Origin: Sphaerospermopsis kisseleviana NIES-73
GTDB lineage: Bacteria; Cyanobacteriota; Cyanobacteriia; Cyanobacteriales; Nostocaceae
NCBI RefSeq assembly: GCF_002368075.1
Contig: NZ_AP018314.1
Location: forward strand, 3,473,750-3,505,921
Reading direction: 5' to 3'
Length of the DNA: 32,172 nucleotides
Of the stretch, positions 8,074-16,575 are shown piece by piece (the first letter of the stretch is position 1; each line of letters opens with the position of its first letter). The notes beneath the pieces were generated by a model. The model did not search any database. It was not told the origin of the DNA and worked only from the letters and a program-made list of their open reading frames with translations. The translations under genes and the position numbers were made by a program.

Positions 8074-8553
8074 ATGTCAATAAATGATGTGCTTGCAGAC
8101 TTTGAGGGTGATGATTTTGTTTCTCCAAGACTTATATGTGCTACTTATACTTTTAACCAACAAGGTACTTCACTTTATTATTATACCTATGGTCAAGATT
8201 CGCAAGGATTTGACGCTGGGTTAAAGTTAGATTTTTTTGCTGATAAAGTCCGGTTTACAAACTTTAAAAAACCACATCCAGTAAAAAAGTATGAACCATA
8301 TTTTGATAAATTTATTGATGGATGTTCTTGTAGTTACGATGAAATACAGCAAAAATTTACATTATCAAGTTCTATAACAATAGAGACATTAAACATCATG
8401 GCACAACATTGGATGATTTCAGTTGATATATTTATAAATACTTTATTAGTTGCCTATTATTTGTTGTGGGATGCTGAAGATAATGATTGGATTAATAGTT
8501 CTTTCTGGGAATGTGGAGATTTCAAAGGTGTTTTACCTTATCCAAAACGTTGA
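8074..8553 (+). CDS. Hypothetical protein, unknown
   Basis: The 159-residue protein is rich in aromatics and acidic residues (TYTFNQQGTSLYYYTYGQ, LKLDFFADKVRF, WDAEDNDWINSSFWECGDF). It has no clear signal peptide; one moderately hydrophobic segment (VDIFINTLLVAYYLLW, ~123-138) is more likely buried than membrane-spanning. No family is recognised. It follows the DUF29 gene by 70 bases of short tandem repeats on the same strand and ends before the second double-hairpin repeat. It has no good SD; the ATG at 8074 is the first in frame. Confidence 0.55.
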   Translation: MSINDVLADFEGDDFVSPRLICATYTFNQQGTSLYYYTYGQDSQGFDAGLKLDFFADKVRFTNFKKPHPVKKYEPYFDKFIDGCSCSYDEIQQKFTLSSSITIETLNIMAQHWMISVDIFINTLLVAYYLLWDAEDNDWINSSFWECGDFKGVLPYPKR

Positions 8554-8635
8554 TTTTATTATATTTTCTAATAAACTTTTTTATCTTATCTTCTCCTCTT
8601 CCTTTGCGTCTTTGCGTCTTTGCGTGAGAAAAAAA

Positions 8636-8686
8636 GGAAGGTAGAACCTTCCTAATAACATTCCCAGTCAGAGACTGGGAACGAGA
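8636..8686. repeat. Double-hairpin intergenic repeat, copy 2 (likely bidirectional terminator)
   Basis: The first stem is GGAAGGT/ACCTTCC (8636-8652). The second, TTCCCAGTC-AGA-GACTGGGAA (8661-8681), is a perfect 9-bp stem. It lies between the convergent gene at 8074 and the EF-G-like gene and is preceded by the common TTTGCGTCTTTGCGTG motif. Confidence 0.85.
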
Positions 8687-8691
8687 ATTGA

Positions 8692-10713
8692 CTATTTACC
8701 GTTTTTAATTAAAACCCGTTCGGCAATTTTATCCGGTACTTCTTGCAGGTGATCATATTCCCAATGGAAAGAACCAACACCCAAGGTAAGCGATCGCAAT
8801 TCTACAATAAAATCGTGCATTTCTGCTTGGGGTAAGTATGCAGAAACATTATCCCATCCTGACCAATCTTGTCTACCTTCATAACCCAAAATTTGTCCCC
8901 GTCTACCACTTAAAAGTTGTAAAACTTTAGAGGTAAACTCACTAGGAGTATTCACATCTACCTTTAAAATTGGTTCTAAAAGGGTAGGTTGTGCTTGGGG
9001 TACTCCTGTTTGCATTGCGAGACGTGCAGCTTGTTTAAAAGCTTGTTCTGAACTATCAACGGTGTGATAAGAACCATTAGTTAATGTCACCGCAACATCA
9101 ACCATCGGGAAACCTAAAGGACCATGTGCAAGAAATTCTTTCACTCCCATTTCTACCCCAGGAATGTATTGTTTAGGAACAACACCACCAACAATTGTTT
9201 CCCGGAAATTGAAACCTTCTCCCCTTGCTAATGGTTGAATGTCTAAATAAACATCTCCAAATTGTCCATGTCCACCACTTTGATGTTTATATCTACCATG
9301 AACTGCGTTTACTGGTTTGCGGATAGTTTCTTTGTAAGGAATTTGGGGAAGATGGGTAGACATGGGTAAATTATATTTGCGTCGCAGTCTATCTAACGCA
9401 ACTTGCAAATGTATCTCACCTTGTCCCCACAAAATTACTTCGTGGGTGTCTCCATGTTGTTCCCAAGCTAAAGCGGGATCTTCTTCTAATAACTTAGTAA
9501 TAGCACCACTAAGTTTGACTTCATCATTACGTTTTTCGGGTGTTATAGCTAAAGCAAAAACTGGTTCTAATTCTTCTGCTTTTGGTAATTGTTTAATGTG
9601 GGAATTGGTAGAAATTGTATCTCCGGTTTTAACTCCTTCTAACCTAGAAATAGCAACAATTTCTCCAGCTACAGCTTCGTTAATTTGCTGTTGTTGTTGT
9701 CCCATTAAACGGTAAATTCCACCAGCACGAATACCATTTAAAACAATACCATCTGTTAACGTTCCTTGCCAGACTCGCACTAAGGAAAGTTTGCCACCTT
9801 GGGGAGTATAAAAGGTTTTGAGAACTTGCGCTAAAGGAGTATCACTAATTTTTTCTAAACGCCGTTCCATTGTGGTTTCTGGTGCTGGTGCTTCCCTTAA
9901 TATTGCTTCTAATAAAGGTCTCACACCATAATCTTGTTCTGCAATTCCAAAGAAAACTGGTACTACTAAATCAGCACCTAGTTCTAGTTTTAAATCTTTG
10001 AGAATTTCTTCTTGGGGTGGTTCGATATCTTCTAATAATTCTTCCAACAAATGATCATCAAAATCAGCCAAAGTTTCTAACATTTCTGCTCTTGCTTGAT
10101 GTTCTTCGGCTTTTAATGCTTCTGGAAATGGGATAGGATCAGCAGCAGCACCAGGATGATATTGATAAGCTTTTTCACTTACCATATCAATAAATCCTGT
10201 GAGTTCTTCCCCTTGCATAATGGGGAATTGATGCAGCACTAAAGGACGACTAGAAACGGCTTTGAGGGCGTTTAATGTTTCTAGAACATGAATATTTGCC
10301 CGATCCATTTTATTCACAAATACGATGTGGGGAATTTCCCAATCATCGAGAAATTTGAATAATGGGGCTAAAGTTAAAACTCGATCTTTGATGGGTTCGC
10401 AAACAACAATTGCTGCATCAATTCCCATTAAAGCATTATAAGTTTCTTGGACAAATTCTACTGAACCAGGACAGTCTATAAAGGTGAAGCGTGTATTTTC
10501 GTATTCTGTACAAGCTGTGGAAACTTCTACACTCATGCGGCGATCGCGTGCTTCATTAGCACTATCTCCGACTGTGTTACCATCTTTAATGTTACCTTTG
10601 CGAGAAATTGCTCCGGTGACAAATAACAAACTTTCTAATAATGTGGTTTTGCCACTAGAATAGGGTCCAACAATTGCTACATTCCGCGAACCGGATTTTA
10701 CTTTTTCGCTCAT
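8692..10713 (-). CDS. Elongation factor G-like GTPase (EF-G paralogue)
   Basis: The 673-residue translational GTPase has G1 GPYSSGKTT (16-24), G3 DCPG (80-83) and G4 NKMD (134-137), followed by domain II, the KYKHQSGGHGQFGDV-type domain IV entry and an EF-G C-terminal domain. G1 and the EARDRRMSVEVS switch region differ from the canonical fusA product, and the protein is shorter, so this is the EF-G-like paralogue found in many bacteria rather than the main translocase. Its exact role (a backup or ribosome-recycling function) is not shown. A perfect AGGAGG SD lies just before the ATG at 10713. It is monocistronic and convergent with the gene at 8074. Confidence 0.92.
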   Translation of the reverse strand: MSEKVKSGSRNVAIVGPYSSGKTTLLESLLFVTGAISRKGNIKDGNTVGDSANEARDRRMSVEVSTACTEYENTRFTFIDCPGSVEFVQETYNALMGIDAAIVVCEPIKDRVLTLAPLFKFLDDWEIPHIVFVNKMDRANIHVLETLNALKAVSSRPLVLHQFPIMQGEELTGFIDMVSEKAYQYHPGAAADPIPFPEALKAEEHQARAEMLETLADFDDHLLEELLEDIEPPQEEILKDLKLELGADLVVPVFFGIAEQDYGVRPLLEAILREAPAPETTMERRLEKISDTPLAQVLKTFYTPQGGKLSLVRVWQGTLTDGIVLNGIRAGGIYRLMGQQQQQINEAVAGEIVAISRLEGVKTGDTISTNSHIKQLPKAEELEPVFALAITPEKRNDEVKLSGAITKLLEEDPALAWEQHGDTHEVILWGQGEIHLQVALDRLRRKYNLPMSTHLPQIPYKETIRKPVNAVHGRYKHQSGGHGQFGDVYLDIQPLARGEGFNFRETIVGGVVPKQYIPGVEMGVKEFLAHGPLGFPMVDVAVTLTNGSYHTVDSSEQAFKQAARLAMQTGVPQAQPTLLEPILKVDVNTPSEFTSKVLQLLSGRRGQILGYEGRQDWSGWDNVSAYLPQAEMHDFIVELRSLTLGVGSFHWEYDHLQEVPDKIAERVLIKNGK

Positions 10714-11131
10714 AAACCCTCCTTTACGGTGATTCCCTCAACCGCATTATGTATTTTTCAGGAGTAATTTTTTTAGCTTTCAGCAGTCAGCTTTCAGCTT
10801 TTTAACAGCTATACTCAAAATTGTTATTGGCTTATTTCACTGATTTATCAAACATTATGACTACTGTACGGGCAAAGTAGGCGCGAAGCATTCGGAAAAT
10901 AGCCTTTTCATAAAATTGATAATTAGTCGCCCGAATGCTTCGCCTCTACGACTCTTGACTCCTGACTTTTTTATTATCCATCTTTTAAGCTCGGTGCAAA
11001 AAAATTGTAGTTTATCGTAAGATTAAGATTAAGTAATATTAAGCTATGCTAATTTATATACCAATTATAAAATATTTGTTAAAAAATAGGTTCATACTCA
11101 ATATTTAGTGACAATATTATTCGGCTAATTT
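10714..11131. other. Intergenic region between divergent EF-G-like and TPR genes
   Basis: It contains short repeats (CAGCAGTCAGCTTTCAGC) near 10780 and the single dispersed hairpin element at 10877-10949. No open frame with coding character is seen. Confidence 0.6.
10877..10949. repeat. Dispersed GCGAAGCATTCGG hairpin repeat, single copy
   Basis: Ends are inverted: GTAGGCGCGAAGCATTCGG (10877-10895) against GCCCGAATGCTTCGCCTCTAC (10929-10949). The inner AAAATTGATAATTA is shared with the copy at 32109 and, in variant form, with the 57-bp array at 25142. Confidence 0.85.
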
Positions 11132-12097
11132 ATGACTATTTCCTTAAAAAAATATCCTTTTATTGGCATTGTTACTTTACTGGTACTAGGTATCAATATT
11201 AAACCAGTATTTTCCACTTCTCCCCATTTCCCCATTTCCCCATCTGCTGTCACCTGTCACCTGTCATCTGTTACCTGTCACCTCTTAGCTCAAACTCCTC
11301 GTCAAATTGCTTTAGACTGGTTAAATAGGGGTTTACAAGCTATTCAAAGGGGAAAAATACAAGAAGCTATTAACGCTTTTCGTCAAGCAACACAATTAGA
11401 TCCGACTTTAGCAGCAGCGCATTATAATTTAGGGTTAGCACTGCGACAAACTGGAAAGTTACAACCAGCAGCGGACGCATTTTATCAAGCAACCCAAGCC
11501 GATCCACAGTTTGCATTAGCTTTTGCAAATTTAGGTAGTGCTTTGTTAGAAGGGAATAATTTACAGTTAGCAAATGATTATTTACAACGAGCTTTACAAC
11601 TAGATCCAAAATTGGGTTTTGCTCATTATAACTTAGGATTGATACGAGAAATTAAAAAAGATTGGGATGGGGCGATCGCCTCTTTTCAACAAGCGATCAT
11701 ACATAGTCCAAATTCTCCAGAACCTTCCTATCATTTAGGACTTTGTTATTTACAAAAAGGTAGAATTGAACTAGCAAAATCAGCATTTACCGCTGCAATA
11801 ACTATCAATCCCAGATATGCAGAAGCTCATTATAATTTAGGTTCAATTTTATTTAATCAAGGCAAATTTAACGAAGCATTAGCAGCATTTAGAAAATCCA
11901 CCCAAGCAAATGCAAATTATGCCGATGCTTATTATGGTGCAGGATTAGTATTTGTACAATTGAAACAATATCCAGAAGCCGTAAAACTAATCAAATATGC
12001 GAGAGATTTGTATAAAAATCAAGGTAATACTCAATGGGTGAATAATGCCGACAAATTGTTAACACAAATACAAAAATTAAATAACAAACCACGCTGA
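11132..12097 (+). CDS. Secreted or lipid-free periplasmic TPR-repeat protein
   Basis: This 321-residue protein begins with a hydrophobic signal (YPFIGIVTLLVLGINIKPVF) and then carries about seven tetratricopeptide repeats from residue ~57 (for example AAHYNLGLALRQTGKLQPAADAFYQATQADP). It is therefore a protein-interaction scaffold, probably outside the cytoplasmic membrane. The partner is unknown. Residues ~29-52 (SPHFPISPSAVTCHLSSVTCHLLA) are encoded by intergenic-type tandem repeats, CCCCATTT units and five TCACCTG-like heptamers, that lie inside the frame between the signal and the first TPR. Cleavage could be either at VFS-TS or at LLA-QT. A hairpin at 12162-12184 lies downstream. Confidence 0.85.
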   Translation: MTISLKKYPFIGIVTLLVLGINIKPVFSTSPHFPISPSAVTCHLSSVTCHLLAQTPRQIALDWLNRGLQAIQRGKIQEAINAFRQATQLDPTLAAAHYNLGLALRQTGKLQPAADAFYQATQADPQFALAFANLGSALLEGNNLQLANDYLQRALQLDPKLGFAHYNLGLIREIKKDWDGAIASFQQAIIHSPNSPEPSYHLGLCYLQKGRIELAKSAFTAAITINPRYAEAHYNLGSILFNQGKFNEALAAFRKSTQANANYADAYYGAGLVFVQLKQYPEAVKLIKYARDLYKNQGNTQWVNNADKLLTQIQKLNNKPR

Positions 12098-12161
12098 GGC
12101 AGAAAACATTAATGTTACGTAAAAATAGGAATATTGGTAAGAGTTCAGAATTGAGTCAGTA

Positions 12162-12184
12162 GGGGTTTAGCAATGCTAAACCCT
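12162..12184. terminator. Stem-loop downstream of the TPR gene
   Basis: GGGTTTAGC-AAT-GCTAAACCC (12163-12183) is a perfect 9-bp hairpin. No U-run follows, so it may be a repeat-derived stem-loop rather than a strict terminator. Confidence 0.5.
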
Positions 12185-12305
12185 AACAGTAGTCAGAATA
12201 TTTGATCGATTATCAACCTAATGATTTTTGGTGTAACCCTAAAAAGCTGACTGCTGATAGCTGATAGCTGATAGCTTACTGACTGCCATTGGAATGTAAA
12301 CAGTC

Positions 12306-12857
12306 ATGCAAAAACGCTTCAAGAGTAGATTTTTATTTTGCGATCGCTGGTTAGATCGCTATGCAATAGTGCGTAACATGGAGGCTTTTCAAGACCTCAT
12401 AGTGATGGTATTATGTTTAGCCTTATTTGCGGTAATGTTGATACAATTGTGGGGGATAGTTATTGCCATCATTAATTCATTAGACTACAAAGAATTGACA
12501 TCAAAAATACTATTTGTGTTAATTCTCGTGGAATTATTTCGACTACTCATAGTTTACTTACAAGAACATAGTATTTCCGTAGGTGTAGCCGTGGAGGTGG
12601 CAATAGTTTCCGTACTGCGGGAAGTAGTTGTTCATGGTACGTTAGATATTTCCGGCACACAAACAGCAGCAATTTGTAGCTTATTACTCATTTTGGGGGG
12701 ACTATTATTAGTATGTGCGAAAACACCCCACATGGACTGCATGAGTGCAAACACAAAATATTGTCCTATCGTGCATCAAGAGAATAGAGAAATACAAAAC
12801 AAATTCGTATTTCAGTATTCCGATGAATATGAGGATAACCCACCTCTGTCAAAGTAA
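12306..12857 (+). CDS. PsiE-family membrane protein
   Basis: The 183-residue inner-membrane protein resembles the phosphate-starvation-inducible PsiE family. It has four hydrophobic segments (~29-55 DLIVMVLCLALFAVMLIQLWGIVIAI, ~66-85 ILFVLILVELFRLLIVYL, ~92-108 and ~119-136 AAICSLLLILGGLLLV) and the family's EHSISVGVAVEVAIVSVLREVVVHG stretch. The family's function is unknown; the name comes from E. coli regulation and need not hold here, as no Pho box was seen. The extra C-terminal ~45 residues (HMDCMSANTKYCPIVHQ onward) exceed the usual length. It ends just before a strong hairpin. Confidence 0.8.
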   Translation: MQKRFKSRFLFCDRWLDRYAIVRNMEAFQDLIVMVLCLALFAVMLIQLWGIVIAIINSLDYKELTSKILFVLILVELFRLLIVYLQEHSISVGVAVEVAIVSVLREVVVHGTLDISGTQTAAICSLLLILGGLLLVCAKTPHMDCMSANTKYCPIVHQENREIQNKFVFQYSDEYEDNPPLSK

Positions 12858-12871
12858 ATATAGCAGTGGAT

Positions 12872-12904
12872 AGATCCCCAACTTCTTGAAGAAGTCGGGG
12901 ATCT
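12872..12904. terminator. Long inverted repeat after the psiE-like gene
   Basis: AGATCCCCAACTTCTT and AAGAAGTCGGGGATCT form a ~16-bp near-perfect stem (one A-C mismatch) with almost no loop. It is a common cyanobacterial repeat and likely serves as terminator or transcript stabiliser. Confidence 0.7.
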
Positions 12905-13042
12905 GGGTATGACGTTTTTTAAAGTTGAGTTACTTAAAACCTTGTTCAATTATTAACTGAATACTTCTATCTAAAGGTAATAATTTTGTCCACTTTGAGA
13001 TAGATGAATATAACTTAAATAACCTGTATAAATTCAATAAAT

Positions 13043-13250
13043 AGGGCTTGCTGAATAAACTCAAAACCTTGATAAATCAAGGGTTTCAGGTGGAAAATCA
13101 GGAAATCAGTGCAGGATTTTTCAGGGGTATACTCCTAAAAGCGTGCATTTTCCGGGTGAAATTTCAAAGAATTGGTTACTAACAGATCACCCAAACTCTT
13201 GCCTATTCCCTATTCCCTGCCTTAACGAAGAGACTTTTTCAGCAAACCCT
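13043..13250 (+). mobile_element. MITE copy 1 (non-autonomous, 208 bp)
   Basis: Terminal inverted repeats are AGGGCTTGCTGAATAAA on the left and the complement of AGGGTTTGCTGAAAAAG on the right. A 4-bp target duplication AAAT flanks it (13039-13042 and 13251-13254). It carries no gene. The 201-bp copy at 29990-30190 is its reverse complement, identical except that this copy has one extra 7-bp unit of the inner CCTATT/CCCTATTCCCT repeat. Confidence 0.9.
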
Positions 13251-13276
13251 AAATAGTTAAATAAAGGAGCAAAAAA

Positions 13277-13516
13277 ATGACTGCTACCCAGACCAAAACT
13301 CAAGAACCAATTAGTAATTTAGAATACGACTTTATCACAGTATTGCATAACAAAGCAGCAGCAGTGCAAGCTTACGAACGTTACATTCAAGATGCACAAG
13401 AAGCAAATTCTCAACCTTGTGTAGAACTATTCCAAAAATTGCGTCAGTCAGAAATTGACGGAGCGCACGAAATTCGTGAACATCTGCAACAAGTGATGGC
13501 AAAAGGAAAGATGTAA
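13277..13516 (+). CDS. Small helical cyanobacterial protein, unknown
   Basis: The 79-residue soluble protein is predicted to be almost all helix, after a disordered TATQTKTQEPIS start. The pattern DFITVLHNKAAAVQAYERYIQDAQE, then ELFQKLRQSEIDGAHEIREHL, looks like the helical hairpin of ferritin-like or DUF2383-type proteins, but that is only a resemblance. An AGGAG SD lies seven bases before the ATG. The start lies 26 bases after MITE copy 1, so the element may have altered its promoter region. It ends before the hairpin repeat at 13521. Confidence 0.75.
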   Translation: MTATQTKTQEPISNLEYDFITVLHNKAAAVQAYERYIQDAQEANSQPCVELFQKLRQSEIDGAHEIREHLQQVMAKGKM

Positions 13517-13520
13517 TTTT

Positions 13521-13590
13521 GTAGGGTGCGTTAGATCCCATAGCAGTTAATGTACATTAACCCTATTGTTGCGAGCCTAACACACCCTAA
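13521..13590. repeat. GTAGGGTGCGTTAG hairpin repeat
   Basis: Ends are inverted: GTAGGGTGCGTTAG against CTAACACACCCTAA. Inside lies a perfect 16-bp palindrome GTTAATGTACATTAAC (13546-13561). It follows the 13277 gene by four bases and may end its transcript. A second common motif (CTTCGCGTTCTTCGCG, TTTGCGTCTTTGCGTG) follows at 13683-13742. Confidence 0.8.
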
Positions 13591-13782
13591 AAACTAGATA
13601 GGAATCTGGATCAGGAGAAATATCAGTTAAGCGAAAAGTATCACTCACTTCTTTAATAAAATTCCTTCCTCTTCCCCTCTTCCCTTCGCGTTCTTCGCGT
13701 TCTTCGTGGTTCAATAACTTTGCGCCTTTGCGTCTTTGCGTGCAAAAAAAAACAGGGGCAGGAACACCCACCCCCATAAAAA

Positions 13783-15852
13783 TTAAGTCACACCAAAAAC
13801 GATCACCAAGCCCAGAACAGCCCCAAAAACAATTAAGGCATAGAACTGAACCCGACCGCTTTCCAGGTACTTCAAACCTTCACCACTAACAAGAGTAAAG
13901 AAACCAGTCAAATTAACCGCACCATCAACAACGCGGAAATCAACTTCCATCACTTGTCGAGCAACACGACGCAAACCAAGGACAAATACCTGATGATAAA
14001 TATCGTCAAAATACCATTTATTCAACGATAACTCATACAGAGATTTGATCTTAGAAGCGATCGCACTGGGGTCAATTTTCCGAGCCAAATACATCAGCAC
14101 GGCTAAAGTAATACCCACCACAGAAATAGCCACAGAACTACCCGCCATCACATAAAACTCATGGGGGTCAAATTCCGTAGCTTTTTCCATTACTTCAGCT
14201 AAGGTTTCATTAGGAGAGTAGATAAACTGCTCAAAATAATTAGCGTAGGGAGTACCCACCAAACCGATCAAAATAGAAGGAACAGCCAAAACCAACAGAG
14301 GTAGAGTCATTGTCCAAGGAGACTCATGAGGTGAACTGCTGTGGTGTCCGTGACCATGACTTTCTAACTCACCTTTTTTCATTGCTCCTGGTCCAAAATT
14401 AGGTTGTAATTCCAAACCTAACTTAGCAGCAGCAGCATCTTTGAGCATGGTTTTGATTTTCTCATCATTACCCCGGAATTTGCCTTCAAATGTCGAGAAA
14501 TACATTCTAAACATATAAAAAGCAGTAATACCCGCTGTCACCCAACCAATAAACCATAACAGGGGGTTAGCAGCAAAAGCCGCACCGAGAATTTCATCCT
14601 TAGACCAGAAACCAGCAAAGGGAGGAATACCGGAAATTGCTAAACAACCAATAAAGAAAGTAAACCCGGTAGCGGGCATATATTTCCGCAGTCCACCCAT
14701 TAAGCGCATATCTTGAGCCAGTACCGCATCATGGCCAACCACTGCTTCCATACCGTGAATAACTGAACCTGAACCCAAGAACAGCATCGCTTTAAAGTAA
14801 GCATGGGTCATCAGGTGGAATAAACCCGCACTGTAAGCGCCTACACCCATTGCCATCACCATGTAACCAAGTTGGGAAATGGTGGAGTAAGCGAGTCCTT
14901 TTTTGATGTCGTTTTGGGTAATAGCGATAGTCGCGCCCAAAAATGCTGTAAATGCCCCAGTGAAAGCGATCACGTTCATTGCTGCGGGGACGTGTTCAAA
15001 TACTGGGTACATCCGCGCTATTAGGAATACACCAGCCGCCACCATTGTTGCTGCGTGGATCAGGGCGGAAATAGGTGTAGGACCTTCCATTGCGTCTGGT
15101 AGCCAGACATGGAGGGGGAACTGGGCAGACTTGGCAACTGGACCGAGGAAGACCAAAATGGCGAAGAGGATAGCCAGGAAATTGCTGATAGAACCAGATT
15201 CTACTAATTCACCCAGGCGATCGCCCATGATTGTAAAATCAAAGCTGCCTGTTGCCCAAAATAGACCCAAAATACCTAGCAGTAAACCAAAGTCACCAAC
15301 GCGGTTAGTTACAAAAGCCTTTTGACAAGCATCCGCCGCCGCCTTGCGATCGTACCAAAAACCAACGAGGAGGTAGGAACACATCCCTACCAATTCCCAA
15401 AAGATATAAATTTGTACTAGGTTGGGACTAACCACCAACCCTAACATGGAAGAGCCGAATAAACTGAGATAGGCGTAAAACCGGACATAACCAGGGTCAT
15501 GCGCCATGTAGCCATCAGTGTAAATCATCACCAAAAAGGCTACAGTTGTCACAACCACTAGCATCATAGCTGTGAGATTGTCAATTGTGTAGCCCATCGT
15601 CAAGTGAAAATTACCTGCTGCTGCCCATTCAAAGGTACGCAGATAAGGTGCATGACCTTGGTATTGACTCCACAGCAGAGCCATAGACAGCCCCATAGCT
15701 GCGCCCATCAGGGAGATAATAACCACAGCGTTTAGCTGTCGCAGGCGGTTTGTTACCTGATTTAACGAGATTAACCCTAGACCTACCAGCATTGCTCCTA
15801 ATAGGGGTAATACTGGAATAATCCAGGCATACTGATAGATTACTTCCATCAC
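13783..15852 (-). CDS. ndhF: NAD(P)H-quinone oxidoreductase (NDH-1) chain 5
   Basis: A 689-residue polytopic thylakoid-membrane subunit of NDH-1, homologous to the proton-pumping antiporter-like subunits. It supports respiration and photosystem I cyclic electron flow. Family signatures include YTIDNLTAMMLVVVTTVAFLVMIYTDGYM, FWELVGMCSYLLVGFW, HVWLPDAMEGPTPISALIHAATMVAAGVF and the conserved TQNDIKKGLAYSTISQLGYM. The long C-terminal amphipathic helix region, found in NdhF and NuoL, is also present. A His-rich loop (SHGHGHHSSSPHESP, ~504-518) is a lineage-typical variation. It looks like NdhF1 (the NDH-1L form). An ndhD partner, often next to ndhF1, is not adjacent here. Confidence 0.97.
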   Translation of the reverse strand: MMEVIYQYAWIIPVLPLLGAMLVGLGLISLNQVTNRLRQLNAVVIISLMGAAMGLSMALLWSQYQGHAPYLRTFEWAAAGNFHLTMGYTIDNLTAMMLVVVTTVAFLVMIYTDGYMAHDPGYVRFYAYLSLFGSSMLGLVVSPNLVQIYIFWELVGMCSYLLVGFWYDRKAAADACQKAFVTNRVGDFGLLLGILGLFWATGSFDFTIMGDRLGELVESGSISNFLAILFAILVFLGPVAKSAQFPLHVWLPDAMEGPTPISALIHAATMVAAGVFLIARMYPVFEHVPAAMNVIAFTGAFTAFLGATIAITQNDIKKGLAYSTISQLGYMVMAMGVGAYSAGLFHLMTHAYFKAMLFLGSGSVIHGMEAVVGHDAVLAQDMRLMGGLRKYMPATGFTFFIGCLAISGIPPFAGFWSKDEILGAAFAANPLLWFIGWVTAGITAFYMFRMYFSTFEGKFRGNDEKIKTMLKDAAAAKLGLELQPNFGPGAMKKGELESHGHGHHSSSPHESPWTMTLPLLVLAVPSILIGLVGTPYANYFEQFIYSPNETLAEVMEKATEFDPHEFYVMAGSSVAISVVGITLAVLMYLARKIDPSAIASKIKSLYELSLNKWYFDDIYHQVFVLGLRRVARQVMEVDFRVVDGAVNLTGFFTLVSGEGLKYLESGRVQFYALIVFGAVLGLVIVFGVT

Positions 15853-16020
15853 TCACGCCTACTTTGAAAAGTATTGACAAATTAAGGACAATGCTGTAAG
15901 AATATTCTTCTTAGGCTAAATTGTCCAGGTCGGAACTCCTAATAATTGTAAGATAACGCCAATAGTCATTAAAAATATAGTCAAGTATTTACAGCTTTCA
16001 GAAGATTAGACCTGAAGCAC

Positions 16021-16290
16021 AAGGTTTGCTGAAAAAGTCCTGTCCTGGAGACAGGGTACAGGAAACTCTTAACAGGGAACAGTTTTAGCTATCTGTTGGT
16101 AACAAATTTTTGGATTTCTTCAAGCCAAAATGCAGGGTTTTTTAGGTCTCAGCTTCAAAAATCTTGCATTTATTGAAAATTAAAATCGCTAAAACTCTTT
16201 TCCACTCCAGGTTTTACATTTATAGAACTTACGCAGAAACCAGGTTTCTTGACGATTGATGCGTAAGTCCAGATTTATTCAGCAAGCCCT
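16021..16290 (+). mobile_element. MITE copy 3, diverged, with nested small palindrome element
   Basis: Ends match the other copies (AGGTTTGCTGAAAAAGTC left, TTATTCAGCAAGCCCT right), but the interior is largely different and no target duplication is visible. It contains a second inverted pair, ACTTACGCA (16230-16238) and TGCGTAAGT (16260-16268), that looks like a nested small element. Confidence 0.7.
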
Positions 16291-16324
16291 AAATATATTC
16301 ACTTTTTCCGAAAGAAAATATAAA

Positions 16325-16353
16325 AACCCTTATCAGATATTCTGAGAAGGGTT
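16325..16353. terminator. Stem-loop terminator downstream of the thioredoxin-like gene
   Basis: AACCCTTATCAGA and TCTGAGAAGGGTT form a 13-bp stem with one mismatch and a 3-base loop. A-rich and T-rich flanks make it potentially bidirectional. Confidence 0.65.
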
Positions 16354-16500
16354 ATTAATTTTGTTAAGTTTGTTAAGGATAATTTAATATTTGAATCATG
16401 GAAAAAATTGGGGATGAAGTAATGTTGATACAGGTAAGCTGGCGTTAACAATTGTCGTTGTGACAAGGTAGGAGGCAGGGCAAGAAGAAGCAGGGGGGCA

Positions 16501-16573
16501 GGGAGCAGGGAGCAGGGAGCAGGGGAAAATTATTTGTATTTTCCCAATCACCAATCACCAATCACCAATCACC
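16501..16573. repeat. Heptamer repeats (GGGAGCA x3; AATCACC x4)
   Basis: GGGAGCA is repeated three times at 16501-16521 and AATCACC four times at 16546-16573. They reach to within two bases of the thioredoxin-like stop codon. Confidence 0.85.
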
Positions 16574-16575
16574 AA

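Larger units (their letters stand above)
15853..16575. other. Long intergenic region upstream of ndhF
   Basis: These 723 bp lie upstream of ndhF and downstream of the thioredoxin-like gene. They hold a diverged MITE (16021-16290), a terminator hairpin (16325-16353) and heptamer repeats (16501-16573). No protein-coding frame is supported. The ndhF promoter should lie close to 15853-16020, but I see no clear consensus. Confidence 0.6.

Noticed and set aside
12306-12857. Pho-regulated gene based on the PsiE name
   Set aside because: No Pho-box direct repeats were found upstream, so the name does not support phosphate regulation here.
14903-15325. 140-residue plus-strand frame inside ndhF
   Set aside because: Antisense shadow of a highly conserved membrane protein; no SD, and no recognisable domain in the translated product.
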